A stretch of DNA of 64,000 bases from Norana najaformis (taxonomy: Eukaryota; Annelida; Clitellata; Crassiclitellata; Hormogastridae). Positions 1 to 12,800 of the stretch are shown here, one piece after another. The DNA lies in contig OZ029927.1 of the NCBI GenBank assembly GCA_964023275.1, positions 8,913,720 through 8,977,719 on the forward strand, in the 5' to 3' direction. The translations under genes and the position numbers were made by a program. Every line of letters starts with the position of its first letter. Within the stretch, counting starts at the first letter, position 1. The notes beneath the pieces are model-generated. The model saw only the letters and a list, made by a program, of their open reading frames with translations. It was not told where the DNA came from and searched no databases.

Positions 1-615
1 CACAATTACTTATGGCTGAAGCAGGGCTTATCATCAGGCCTGATTTTCGCCTTACTCAGGAATGTGGGAACAACAATAAAAATTTAAAAAAAAATTAAAT
101 AAGACAAGCCAATAGACAAACAGAACAACTAGTCATCTTCAAGGAGAAAAGTTATATCGTAATTGTAAACACAACTGCACATTTATATAGCACCTCTTAA
201 AGAAATCTCCTCAGAAGTACTTCTAAGAAGAAGTCTTGCTGAAGCTCACTTTTGCTCATCATGACTATGGGAACAACAGATGTTAGCCTATTGTTCCCTT
301 CTACAGTAATAACAACTGACCACATACAAGAAAACATCTGAAGAAAGAATTTTAATTTCACAAATCTAGCACAAATTTCAGTAAAAATCTTAATTATGAT
401 TTTCAATGAAAACAGCTTGGTCAACATCTTTCTGATCCAACTGGGAACTAGTGCACTGTGATTGCTATGGGCAACAACTTACCAACATACCAAATATTTT
501 ACCCTGGTACGTACACAACTCTGTCTTGTCCTTAGCAAACATTTACAAGCTCCTCAGATTTTCTTACTTTTGTGCACATAATAATACTTTAAATAAATAA
601 GAATTAAATAAATAC

Positions 616-1514
616 CATCACTATCACTGGAACTGCAGCTGGTCAGAGTTGGAGGATCTTCAGTCACAGCATCTGGTGTCTCTTCCTCATCTCTCTCTCC
701 CTGCTTCTTCTTTGTTTTATCATCTTTCTTCACCGTAGTTTTGCCACCTGCATTCAGACAAAATACAGCAAGAGCACCAAATAAGCTGCTGGAAGGATTA
801 TAAAAAGGAAGGATTATATAAAATCGGAAGAAGGAAAAGAAAGCTGAAGAACATCAACATCACAGAAGGACCATAGCCAAAACATTTGATTTGATATGCA
901 GTGGCTATATGTAAGCAGCTTTACCCCATCATGACCAAAAAAAATCAAAAGATGTACTTTTCTTCTTCCTTAGGCAGGTTGAAGAATCCAATGATGCCCC
1001 TCTTCTCTGTTCTGTGCCCTTTTCTTAACTTCTTTGTAGCCCTGTCTTCTTTCTTTATCGATCATCCAGTTCAACAGCGTATTCCTTGGTTTTCCTGGAA
1101 CTTTCTTTCCCTCAATTCTTCTGTCAATCACTGTCCTCATGAGAGAATTTATATGCAGTATATGACCAATTCAGTTCATTTGTCTCCTCCTTATTGTATT
1201 GACTAGTGTCATTACTTCCTTTATCAAGTTCAACACTTCATCGTTTGTTTTATAATCCTTCCAGCTGATTTTGGCCAGTCTACTCCATATGTACTGATGT
1301 ACTGCTTGACTGAAATAAAGCCCAGCATAAATCATTGTGTTCTGAGTTCATACGATACAGCACAAAACAAGAAAATACATCCAATGGATAGCAACACACA
1401 ATCAGTAATTTCTGATAAAATAATGTAATAAATAATTTCATTAGTTGGCTTCATACCTTTGCCAGTGTCTTCATCTGCACTCCCAAAAGACACATCTTCT
1501 TCAGAGTCTGCCAT
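616..1514 (-). CDS. Unrecognised acidic protein, first two coding exons
   Basis: Two exons join in frame on the minus strand. Exon 1 is 1514-1457, beginning ATG and reading MADSEEDVSFGSADEDTGK, then a GTATGA donor. Exon 2 is 747-616, after a TGCAG acceptor and before a GTATTT donor. It encodes a lysine-rich stretch (KKDDKTKKKQGERDEEE) and a serine-rich acidic end (SCSSSDSD). Phases match (1 to 1) and the joined frame has no stop for 63 codons. The composition, an acidic SADE-type N-terminus followed by charged low-complexity sequence, is disordered and carries no domain. A FAM114-like or other trafficking protein start is possible, but this is a guess. The gene is head to head with SMG7, 2.36 kb away, and continues beyond the left edge. 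No further exon could be supported in 1-600. Confidence 0.5.
970..1310 (-). mobile_element. LINE reverse transcriptase C-terminal fragment
   Basis: Read on the minus strand this intronic stretch gives a decayed non-LTR polymerase tail. It starts with a W-K-D-Y-K-T-N-D-E-V motif, continues through T-I-R-R-R-Q-M-N-W and a G-K-K-V-P-G-K-P-R segment, and ends with N-R-E-E-G-H-H-W. The order IRxRQ-W...GRxR...NREExxHW is the usual end of LINE ORF2 proteins. At least two internal stops are present. It lies in intron 1 of the acidic-protein gene. Confidence 0.6.
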
Positions 1515-1904
1515 TAAGGCAGTAGGGAACGAGTTTCAAATACAGCAACTGATTAGTCAGATTCAAGCCAATTCACTAGAGATGCAAAATAAAGACGTGT
1601 CAGTGTTCCAGCAGGCACTAGACTCTACTTAGATTTTATAGCCTGAAGGAGCAGTTCTATACCTCTCCAACAGCAAAAACTTGAAAGATTTTGGTTTTTT
1701 GTAATATATTAGATAAATGAAAAGTTCAATCACAACAGTACTTAATCATCACAGCTTAAAAACACACAAATCTATCAACACTTGCAACTCAAATGTATGA
1801 GCCTGTATTTGGGGACTGTTACAGAACCTCAGAAAATTTTATCTGATGATGATATGTCCAAAGCCATCAGCAGGAAAAAATTGGTGAGATTCGGTAACAG
1901 TCCC

Positions 1905-2135
1905 CAAGTCCCGTACCCAATCGGACCCTTCCTGCCTATCGATTTTGTTTTGACTCAGCGTCTGTGAATAACCTGGCTCCCGTGACTTAGCTTTCTTTGT
2001 GCGCTGTAGAAATCTTCTGTTTACATGAGTTTACGACTGCGATCAACACCCAGTCTAAGAGGCCACTATAATAGCCAAACAGTAAAAATCATAATCTCGC
2101 GATTTCTACAGCGCCCAACGAAAGCTAAGTTTAAT
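1905..2135. mobile_element. Two LINE-A 3' UTR fragments, head to head
   Basis: Bases 1905-2035 match the plus-strand LINE-A 3' UTR (CTATCGATTTTGTTTTGACT, then TGTGAATAA, then GCGCTGTAGAAATC). Bases 2083-2135 match the same tail on the minus strand (ATTTCTACAGCGCCCAACGA). Both are truncated, and together they form an imperfect inverted pair. Confidence 0.6.
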
Positions 2136-2514
2136 AATACAAGCAGCAAAACAATCGTTTAAATTTGGTCACATTGCAAATGAAATCGTAGACTGCGGTA
2201 AAGCCAAACTTGTGATAATTATTTAATCCAATAAAATGACGCACCGTTAACGTCCAGCTGTATCGACCATGGACTAAAACATACGAGCATACGCTCACAC
2301 GCTGCATATTCGTACAGAGTATGGTTGAAGTAGATGGTCACAGGGCTATGGGCCCTACGCACCATAGGACGTTGGTAAACTAATAATCATAATGTTAATT
2401 TAGTTTAACGCTGTCTATTCTTAAGAACATAAACTATTAAGTACTCTCCACTTCCAATTTCAACGACTTCCCGACGACAGTCAGTTCTATTACCGTAGAA
2501 AAACTACTTAGAAA

Positions 2515-3240
2515 CTGCTTGAGGGAAGAGGAGGAGTCAGGATAGGATTTGTGGAAGAGGACACGTAATCCACAAGTCGTGTTCACGTTTGGGCAAATCA
2601 GCAGATCGCAACAGCGAATCAACGGATCTCCACTGATTCTGACAGGGTCTAGTTCATGGTTTCTACAGCGCCCAAACAAATCTAAGATGCAGGAGCCAGC
2701 TTATTCACAGCCAAAGCAAGATCTATAGGCAGTGTAAGGTCAGGTTCGGTTTCATGTCAATATCCATTCAAAGGTCATGCAGGTTAATAGGTTATACAGT
2801 CAGATGGCTACGATGGATGGTGTTTAGAATTGGAGCTGCGACAGAGCAGATGAAGTGGAGGAATTAGAAGAGGACTTGTGAAAGAGGAGTTTTGTCAATT
2901 TTGAGTGATAGACATGCGCAGGAATTGCAAAGGGTGAAGTGTTTGTGAGTTTGTAGGATGGGTCAGATAATTGTCGTAATTCTGGCAGAAGTTTATATTC
3001 TCGAGGAGTGGATCAGCTGTATAATATGGCTATGGAGCAATTTCCAAATGTTCCGAAAAGAGGTTACGGGAAACGTTAGGGTGGAAGAGGAATGGTTTGA
3101 ACGGAGTGATTGAATTGTAATCGACAAAGGTAGGAGAGTTGGGATGATTGATGTGTGTTGTACGTGAGTGTTAGAACTTTGTAATCTGTCAGCGGGGCCC
3201 ATGCAATTGCATATGCTGCATACTGGCTGATCCAGCGATG
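2515..3240 (-). mobile_element. LINE-A 3' half, diverged copies
   Basis: Minus-strand LINE-A sequence. The 3' UTR signature (TTTCTACAGCGCCCAA) begins near 2657. Toward 3240 the reverse strand reads decayed ORF2 C-terminus with Y-K-V-L-T-L-T-Y-N-T, S-Y-L and later W-K-L-L motifs, matching the better copy at 35720-36380. A separate short fragment of the same element (H-K-S-Y-P-D-S-S-S) lies at about 2515-2560. Diverged and broken, so an old insertion. Confidence 0.65.
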
Positions 3241-3300
3241 GTAACGCCAACAAACTGATGACTTCTTCAATTTAAAACCAGATATTACTGGGTGGGGACT

Positions 3301-3303
3301 TTC

Positions 3304-3354
<51 letters not shown>

Positions 3355-3436
3355 AAGAAAGAGAGAAAGAGAGAGAGAGAGAAAGAAAGAGAGAGAGAGA
3401 AATAGCGAACAAGCGAGAGAGAGAGCGAGAGAGAGA
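3301..3436. repeat. (GA)n microsatellite
   Basis: About 135 bases of GA dinucleotide with GAAA interruptions, 440 bp upstream of the SMG7 start. It explains the long low-complexity serine/leucine reading frame on the minus strand here. Confidence 0.9.
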
Positions 3437-3804
3437 AACTGGGCCAATTCGACTCCAGATTTAAAACTCGCTAGCCTAGTGTACACAGTCCGCGCAGTAG
3501 GCCTATCCAGTCTGAAGTTTTTCATCGGCACAATCTTTGGGTCTTGGGATATTGAACTATTGGGTGCAGATAATGAAAATATGTCTTTAAACTTTTAATT
3601 TATCGCCTTATTTGCGTCCTTTTGGATAGTGCTGTTCGGGGCGGCCGTACCACTTGCCTCCACTAATTATAGCATTTTAGGCGCTTATGTTTTCGCTTTA
3701 TTTAAGCTCTGTATTGTGTTTAATGAGAATGCCCCTCTAAAGTATTTGAAATCGTCATAGATCAGATAAACGTTGTTATGATACTGCGCTATTTTTAGTT
3801 TGTT

Positions 3805-3874
3805 ACACCGGAAGTAAATGGCCTCCTACAAAATGTCGAAGCCATCGAAGTGTTTTGGCTAACAGCGGTGAATA
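3805..3874 (+). promoter_or_regulatory. SMG7 proximal promoter / 5' leader with ETS motif
   Basis: An ACCGGAAGT core, a consensus ETS/GABP site, lies at 3807-3815, 60 bp 5' of the SMG7 initiator. No TATA box is seen. ETS sites close to the start are usual for housekeeping genes of this kind. The transcription start itself cannot be placed from sequence. Confidence 0.4.
3818..3862 (+). CDS. Upstream ORF in SMG7 leader (14 aa)
   Basis: ATG at 3818 with A at -3 and G at +4, a strong context, then MASYKMSKPSKCFG and TAA at 3860-3862. The stop is 12 bases before the SMG7 ATG at 3875. A second in-frame ATG lies at its sixth codon. If the mRNA begins upstream of 3818, scanning ribosomes meet this uORF first. 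Whether it lies in the transcript is not known. Confidence 0.4.
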   Translation: MASYKMSKPSKCFG

Positions 3875-6800
3875 ATGAGCGCTGCAGAAGTTCTCAGGTA
3901 GTTTGTTTCATCATTTGAAATGTTACGCACAGGTTTCTGATTCCCTGTAACGCCTATCACTGCTGATTCAGTCCATCGTTACCAAAGTTTTTTTTGCGTT
4001 GATTGCAATCTTCGCTAATGTTTAGCTGAATTATTTGTTTCGATTTGTGCTTTCGTATGTAGCTCCTCCATAAGTTGAGTGGCGAGCCCAGGCACGTAAT
4101 GGTAATCAGGACCAGGAAAATAATCATTCCGTGGTTTGAGAATATGAATTCGATTGTGGCGTCCTAAAAGAGATGCCCTTTAATGTATTGTCATTTGTAG
4201 GTCACACGATACTCGTGTATACATCGTAAATAATGAAATTAATTTGTCTTTGTTTTGCTGTAATAATATTTCTTCGTGACTTGCATGGATTATTAGTAGA
4301 CTAATACTGAGAGTGATAATGTAGGCATGTTTATGCTGCTTTTTACCATTAAAGTGCCTGCAGCATGTTTCATATTTTGATATATTTATTGACAAGCCTT
4401 TCTAGTGAGCCAAAGACTGTGGGGCATGATTCGAAAATCGTGATAATATGCAATATTTATTAACTAAGGAGCACATTTGGTAATATTTGAGAAACGTCCA
4501 CTTGCAGTCGCCCTTCTGTAAGCAGTATGGCCAACCCCAGATTTTGAAAGTAGAGCACTGAACGCTACATAAAAGAACTATCGAACGAGGTAGATCAGGT
4601 CCCTTAGCAGCGGTTGGTGTATGGTGGATGTCATTTTGTGTGGAGTAAATCGTGAGCTTTAAAAATTCGTTAAAAATCGCTAGATTGTTTCCCCAAGACA
4701 GGAATAGGCGCTTTGGAGTACTTAAGTTAAGGTAAAATCTAATCTCTTTCTGTGTAAGTGAGCAAATCTGGAGTCTTGCTGAAGGTTCTTTGTCCTCAGT
4801 GATATAAGAGAAAGAACGTTGCTAGGGGACCTCAAGAAGGTCGCCTAAACTGGAATACTAGAGGGCCTCAAGGAGGTCGCCTAAACTGGAATACTAGAGG
4901 GCCTCAAGGAGGTCGCCTGAACTGGAATACTAGAGGGCCTCAAGGAGGTCACCTAAACTGGAATACTAGAGGACCTCAAGGAGGTCGCCTAAACTGGAAT
5001 ACTAGAGGGCCTCAAGGAGGTCGCCTAAACTGGAATACTAGAGGGCCTCAAGGAGGTCACCTAAACTGGAATACTAGAGGGCCTCAAGGAGGTCACCTAA
5101 ACTGGAATACTAGAGGGCCTCAAGGAGGTCGCCTAAACTGGAATACTAGAGGGCCTCAAGGAGGTCGCCTAAACTGGAATACTAGAGGGCCTCAAGGAGG
5201 TCACCTAAACTGGAATACTAGAGGACCTCAAGGCATTTGCCTAAACTGATATACTAGGGCGTCAGTGTGAATGCGAATGTGAACTTAATTATAAATGCCG
5301 TATGGGTCAGAATCTGACCCTAACCCTAAACCCAACCCTAAATCCTAACCCTAAACATAACCAATTTTGCGGTCGATTTTTCGCGTCCTGTGCAACCATG
5401 TTCAGAAGCATTTGCAGTTGGTCAAAGTCAGGCAAATGACAGTTTGAATCTATTATTTTGTTACCGAACATAATGATGCTGTTCGTGTGTTTGCTTTGCA
5501 GTTTGTAACTCTTTAATTTCAAACAAAACGTTCATCCCAACAGAAAACTCAGATTCAACGTTTGCAGCCATTTTGACTGTTTATAATAATCACGTGAGAG
5601 TCTGCGAGATCTCGCGCAGTTGAGGCTCCCTAGTGCGCGCAATTACGAGGCCTCCTTGAGGTCCCCAGACACTTTGTAAGAGAAAATGCCTCAAAATGTA
5701 ATGGAATTATAGTGCTTAAAGCAGGTGGAAAGGCACTGGAAAGGGAATTTCATCATGCGAGAAAGCTTCATATCAAGCTGAGGGCAGGTGGTGTGATGCT
5801 CTACATAACCATTCAAAATTATTCAAAGCGACGATAAAGTTACCCTTGAAATTCCATTAGCTGAGGATAGAAGCAGCATGACAGTCCCATGCGATAAAAG
5901 CAAGACGAAGCCATGGGTGTGAAGCATTATCGACTTCATTTTCTTAGCCTCTGTGTATGAGGGCAGGTGGCCAGTCCTCTCCCTAGCTGTCTGTGTAGTC
6001 ATTCTATATGTGAGTTTGTTAGAGGGTCAAGTGAAGCAGAAATCTCAAAACATCTTTCTGCCCTAGCTGGAATTTGAACCTCTGACTCATGGGTTGATTT
6101 TCTAACGTGCTAACGACTATAATATGTTGCACATTCTGAGGACAATGAACGTTCTATTAAAAGATAATTTATTGTATTGGTTCTGACGATCTTTGGTGTT
6201 CGTTTTCGTTACAGACAAGCAGAAGAGCTCAAGGAAGCCGTGGCAGGTAAACAGAACTTTCCGACTTAGATGGAGCTGTGTTGTAATAATATTTATACTG
6301 CTGAAGTCATGATTTATGGCCAGTTGAGTAAACTAGCCTTTCTTGCACAGAGCATCGGTGCGCTGTTTCAGCAAAATTTCCCTTATGGGAAAATCCTCTG
6401 TTGCTCCCCTCCCCGTCTATCCTGTTTCATCTCCCTCTCCCTGCCAAGTGTATTTTGTTCTCATATTATTCACAAGATGCCACAGGAATTATCTTGCTTG
6501 TACTAAATCAGGGGCCACAACACACACGGCCCGCATACCCCATGCGGCCCGCTAATAGTTTCCTGCAGCCTGTGATGGTCTTGAGAAGTTTTCAAATAAT
6601 TGACAGCACAAAATTGCACTTAATTATTTTTCCTTTTATTAATAATAAGGCTTGCTGCTTATATTTACTTACTGGTACTTTGTCTTTCTAGTATTAGAGT
6701 TTGCTGTTTTTTCCAGTGATTCTGGCAGTGTTATCAAAAGTGGATTACTGAGCATTTGGGTTCATAATGGTGTATAATCGTAGTAAATTAAGACCCATAA

Positions 6801-9800
6801 AAATGATCAGGGTGGAAGAAAGGGAAACGTTTTCTTGCTAATAAAATTCATGCCTTATCTCTCTGCAAACAGTTGCTGTTCCAAAACAGTGTTTCATGTG
6901 TCGGCACTATGATATGATGCATTATGTGAAGATATGAAGCAATCACAGGCAAAGTCCGAGAGGCAAATAGGAGTTTAACAAATTGCTACTTAAAGCTGGA
7001 TTTGCAAAGCAGAGAAATTTGTATTTTTAAAAATCTTATTAAGTCTAGCAGTGTTCTTGTGTGGGAGCTGTAGTCTAAAAGTTGTCCTACCCAAGGACCT
7101 GACTCTTGAGGACTTTTTTGAGACATCTGAGCTAGACTTTTGTCAGGTCAGAACAACTGATTTCACTAGATTATCCAACTATGTTATGCAACTCTGCAAT
7201 GAGGCTTTCTGGGCCTAGTATTTACTTATGATTGTGATATGTTTTAATAGTTTGTATGAATAATATTTTATTGCTTCTTTTAAGTGCTTTTTAAATTGAT
7301 ACTTTTGGACAAGATTAATGTACTGTATGTTTGGTGAGCAAGACTGGTTGAATTTTGAATCACGGATTTGGTTTCAGACACAACACGTAGCGCGAATGAA
7401 GTCTGGGTGTCAAGACAAGCACTTCAGGACAGTTACCAGAAGCTGCTGGTGATTGACCTTGAATTTGCTCTTGACAAGAAGGTGGAACAGGATCTGTAAG
7501 TGTCTAGGTTTCAAATTCTATCTAACCTCCTTTTTTTACATAGAATACACTGACTGGATTTAGTTTTTCTTCTGGGCATTTCAATCTTGGTTTGTTGCTG
7601 TTATTAGGTATTGCCATTTTACAGCCTTTCATCATTCCTCGTCCAGTTTGGTCCAGGTACTCTGAACGCAGTGTCGTCTGTCATCTCTGGATAGATACTT
7701 GTGGGTTGGGCTGTGTGTGTGTGCGCTCGTGCGCACAGGCGCATGTGTGTAAGAGCCCACAACTGGTGACATTTATAGTTATTTGAGCATTTCTTCCAAA
7801 GTTATGAATTTTCTGTTCATTTACTGCTGTTTAGGTTAGCATATTGAGCACCTCTGCTTAGTTACTCATGAAACAGTGCTATCCAAATTACTAATTAATA
7901 TAATTATTGACATTTTACTGTTAAGGTCAGTGGCCTTCAAGAATAGGTCACTTTTGTGTCAAGAGTCGTCTAGGGAATTAAGTCTTTCCTGGCACATTGC
8001 TGCGGTTGTGAAGCTTAGTGATGCTTGGCTCAATCTGTTTGAAAGTTGTTGTCATCAAACCTTCTTGGTTATTCTGCAAAAGGCAGCTGCACTGGACTAT
8101 TCCTTACTGACCAAAGCATTATTAATAATAATAATAATAATTACAATAATAATAATAATTATAATAATAATAATGAGACAATTTATATAGCGCCGTAGAA
8201 TGGCCAAGGCAGAAGAAAAGGGTGCTGTACATGAGTTCAAAAATCAACAATAGTCATAAGATGTTAAAAAGATGCCTTGAGCCATGACTTGAATGTGTCC
8301 ATGGATGGGGCATTTGTCACATGGTCAGGTAGGCTGGTGCACGCAGTGACAGAGAAGGAACATTTGCTGAAGACTGCGGGACATGCAGTTGATTCCTCAA
8401 TGAGGACCGCAGCTGATATGTGTTCTGGTTGTCTGCTGTTCGAATGCAGAAGTCGGATATATAGTCCATTATAAGACCAATCAGAGCCTTTTATGTGATT
8501 AGGCACAGCTTGTAGGTGATCCCCTGAGGAACGCGAAGCCAGTGTAGGTTGTCACGCAGCAGATTGGCATTGCCGTACTTTACCTTGTACACCAGTGTTT
8601 GGAACTTTGGACTGTCCTTACTTATCCGTTGTGATTACAAATGTGGTATATGCATTGTCCTGTGTGATTATAAAGGAGTTTGTAGTCAAGTGATGCTATT
8701 AGGGCATTCTAATGGCCTCCTGTGGTGCACAGCACAATTAGCTTAAAAGATGATATATCAAGTGTCTTGGTACATACATACAAACATACATACATACGTA
8801 CGGGCATATATACGTACGCACATTTGTACATAAATACGTATGTACATACATACATGTATACATGCATACATGCGTATAAGCATGTAACAGAATATAAGAT
8901 TCTTTATTATAGTAAGTCTTTCCAATTCTTGCGTAATATATTTTCAGTAATAGCACTGACAATACATTCTCCAACACAAGATTCGTTTGCTGAATTTGGC
9001 GGTGTTGGTGGGAAAATCCACCTTTCACTGTGATTGATTGAGACTTACACCCAGCTATACAGCCATTTCATTGATGGGTGGAATTGTCCACCACAAAGCC
9101 ACCTTTTATTTTGCAGTGTGGTTACTGTTGATAAGTTATTAACTTCGTACTTGTTCAGTATTTAAATTCGTGATTGGTGCACTAGTTCAGATAGGTGCTG
9201 CAAACACAGTGATAACCAAACCTGTTTTTGTTGATAAAATAGACTAAAGATGCTGTAATCCCATTAAAAACAGTTTGACATAAAGCGTTCAGAGTTATTG
9301 CCTGACCTTGTAGCAGTTATGGTTTTTGAATGGGTGCAAGGGCCATTGCATACAGAACTATGCAGCATAAAAGTGGCTAATGTAGATCTGCAAATAGGAA
9401 TTAAACCTGGCAGTTTTTGTTTAATTGAAATGCCATTTTTACTTTCTGTTTTAAGCTATTTATTATACTGTGCTAAATGAATTTTGTTCTGGATTTATCT
9501 CTTAGCTGGAACCATGCTTTCAAAAAGCAGATCAGTACCTTACAGAACCAGGCCAAGGACAAGCAGGTAACCAGTGGTCATATGTTTTGCTGTTACATAT
9601 AAATGTACTGGTACCAATAACATGTTTTTATCTGCTTCTGTGATATCATGTTTGTGTATGAACAGTTTTTCTCAAACTTTTCTTAAAATGAAAATTTATT
9701 TGAGCATAATATATCAATTACTGTTTTCACGATATCATGCTAACAAGACTGAATTGTAATATTGAAGCTTCAGCTTTCGTAAGTTTTAATTTACTCAGTT

Positions 9801-12800
9801 TGGTGTGATTTTGAATATTTTAATGAGCTCAGAAGAATATAAGGAAGTTCAGTTAATTAAATCTGATGTTTACAAATGATATGATTGCTGATATTTGCCT
9901 CATTTGTGTGAGTCTATTCTGTTAAGCACTTTTGAAATTGTTTTGTTTTTTAAAATTGTTTTGTTTTTGACTTGCATTGTAAAAAATTGTCCTCTTTACA
10001 CGCTCACATTTTATTACATTTTGCATAAGAATCAGAAACGAGGAGAGGTACAGTCCAGCCTTAACTTATTCTTGGAAACAGCGAGTGGATTCTACTTACA
10101 AGTGAGTTTGTGTTTATGTTACCTGGAAGTTGTTTTTGCTTCATGGATTGACTTCATTTTATTAGAAAAATTTTGTGGTAATTAAACCGACAGTTCTGAA
10201 TATTAATCCAGTATTTGTAGTTTAACATTTTCCCTGATTGTACTCCTGTATACGCGTCTATAGTTACTGTAGTAATCTAAAAACATACTTTATATTATTG
10301 GATGTAATATTGGATGTACAGTAATGCATGCTTTTTATGCAGAGTGATTGTGCATGTTATCAGTGGGAATCATTTATGAAATTTTTTGTCATATGAGAAG
10401 GCTGCAAAATCAGTTAACGTGAAATAAGGAGGAACAGGCTGAGATTCAGAGAATGTTTGGATTTGTAACATTGATATGACTATTAGTTTTAGAACAACAA
10501 GGGTTCTGGATGTGATAGAATATCTGTTGTTGGCGTTTTTATAACAGTAAACAAAGAGCGTTAATGGTTGTTTTCAGCTGTTGCAAGTTATCTGCAGTGC
10601 TTTTAATTTGGACCTTCCCTTCCGCAAGAAATCGTCAAATTATGGAATCATGCAAGGTCAGTCATTCCCTCAAATTGTTACATTATTTGTGGCTACTGAT
10701 ACAAGCGCTGAGTGAATTTATCTACGGGTCAACTGTCATTCTGGTCTAAACTTGAGACTTGATGATTCTGATTGTCCTGACATATTGGATTTTGAATACA
10801 CTTTTGCGGTGTATTATGATTTTTTATTTTTGTTTCACCTGAAGCAGCCATTGATTTCTGCTGTGCATTATGATAAGGATGCTATGGAAGGCATTTGATT
10901 AGATTAGATACAGAATTTTTGTACTATATATTAAATGTAACTTGCTTATGCAGTATGATAATAATGCTACAGAATCATTTGATTAGATTAGATACAGAAT
11001 TTTTGTACCATATTAAATCTGACTTGCTTGTGCTTTATGATAATGATGCTACGGAAGGCATTTGATTAGATTAGAAACAGAATTTTTTGTACTGTATTAA
11101 ATCTGACTTGTGTTTGCTTTTAGAATATGGACCAGTTATGACAAAGATTAAGACACCGAAAAGAAGTTCCTGTATGTACATATGCCAGGATTGTCTAGTT
11201 CATCTTGGGGACATAGGTATGTGTTCTTTTGCACTAAGTGCTAAGCTTCAGCCGAGTTTAATGTCTGGTAAGACTGTTGTTGTTTAATGCTTAAACGTGC
11301 CGGATCCCAGTCTAATCTCTGAACTGTACTAATGCACAAGACTTTAGTTCAATGGCACATCAATGCTTATCTGCAAATATGGTAAATTCCAGGAGATCAG
11401 AGAGGCAGCCTAAGACAAATCATGAAATGAGTAAGTCTTAAGTGTTAAGTGAGTCTTAATGATTAAGACTTATTTAGTTTAGTATGCTTAAGACTTACTA
11501 AAGACTTAAGTCTTGAAAATTTCTTAAGAATTACCTATTTCAGTATGCTTCTGGCACACTGAAATAGGTAAATCTTAAACACTGATAAGAGAGACAAGAG
11601 AAACTGGGCAGAGTGGACAAACTGAGAAATGCTTTCCAGAAAGTCTATCCTGATACTGGAAAAGCTTGACTTGAAAATGTTGTAGATGGGACTGATTGTT
11701 GATGCCATGGTGGTGATTGATGAAATGTAGAATAGGCAAATTCAGTATCACGTTTGAGTGGTTTATGCAATTGTCCACTGTCACATTTGTAGCTGACTGA
11801 ACTGATGCTAAAATATTAGACAAATTTTATTGCCCCTGCGAGAGAAAGTGATAGTTATCAAATCATTCTAATTTTTGACCAGAGATTTTTAGCAAAACAT
11901 TTGACTGCTCATTGTGAATCATTGCAATACATTTCCTTACATGTGAAAAACAATGTGCTGTGTGGAACATGACTGGAAACTGTGAGAATGGCTCAGTTAC
12001 TGCAAACCACAAAGTGTATTTGCATGATTTAATATTATTTCATTAAATGGCATCGATTTTGTTCCTTTAAATGAAGAACCAGTTAAGACTGTTCAATAAG
12101 GCTTTTAATGTTGTACAGATTTGAATATAATTTGGTTTATTGTTTAACCACTAAGGTTTTCAAGCACATAAGTTTTACTGAAGATTTGAATAAAAAGTGC
12201 AGTTTTGTAAAATTCATGTCTGTATCTGGACCTGCGGTTCTTAACCCATTTCACAGGAAGTTTGTTTTTTCTTCAGCTCGTTATCGCCAACAGATTGATC
12301 AGGCTCAGTCATACTATCGACATGCTGCGCATTTGGTTCCATACAATGGTAAGTTTCAGATTCACATTGCTGCATGACTACATGCATTCCACTTTTTTGT
12401 GATAATAATAATAATGATAATGACAATAATAACAATATCTTCTTGCCCAGTGCTACGGCCAAACAAGCTGTCTTGCATAAATCTGCGAAGTACTCAGGGT
12501 TGCCATCTACCAATCTTATTTGTACCCATTGCCACGAAAACTCTTGATCCTTTCAGCTCAGCTGGTACTGAACTTTTGTGGTATTGGTTACCGTCTTTCT
12601 TCTACATCCAGCGAGCCACAAGAGCCGAAATTCCACTTTCAGTGTCTTTACAGCTATAGTCAGCTTTACGTCGCTGCTGCATTGTAAGGCACTTTCTTAG
12701 ATGTCACTGAACACAAGGCTTGCTACTCCAGAAAGGTTTAACCAGCTCCTAAAGCAGTGGTTCCCAAACTTTTTCAGAACAAGGCACCCTTACTAAAAGT

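Noticed and set aside
3076-3531. Serine/leucine-rich minus-strand frame
   Set aside because: Made of the (GA)n microsatellite fused to LINE-A remains.
4828-5233. CRISPR-like regular repeats
   Set aside because: Units are contiguous without unique spacers and the DNA is an animal intron; this is a minisatellite.
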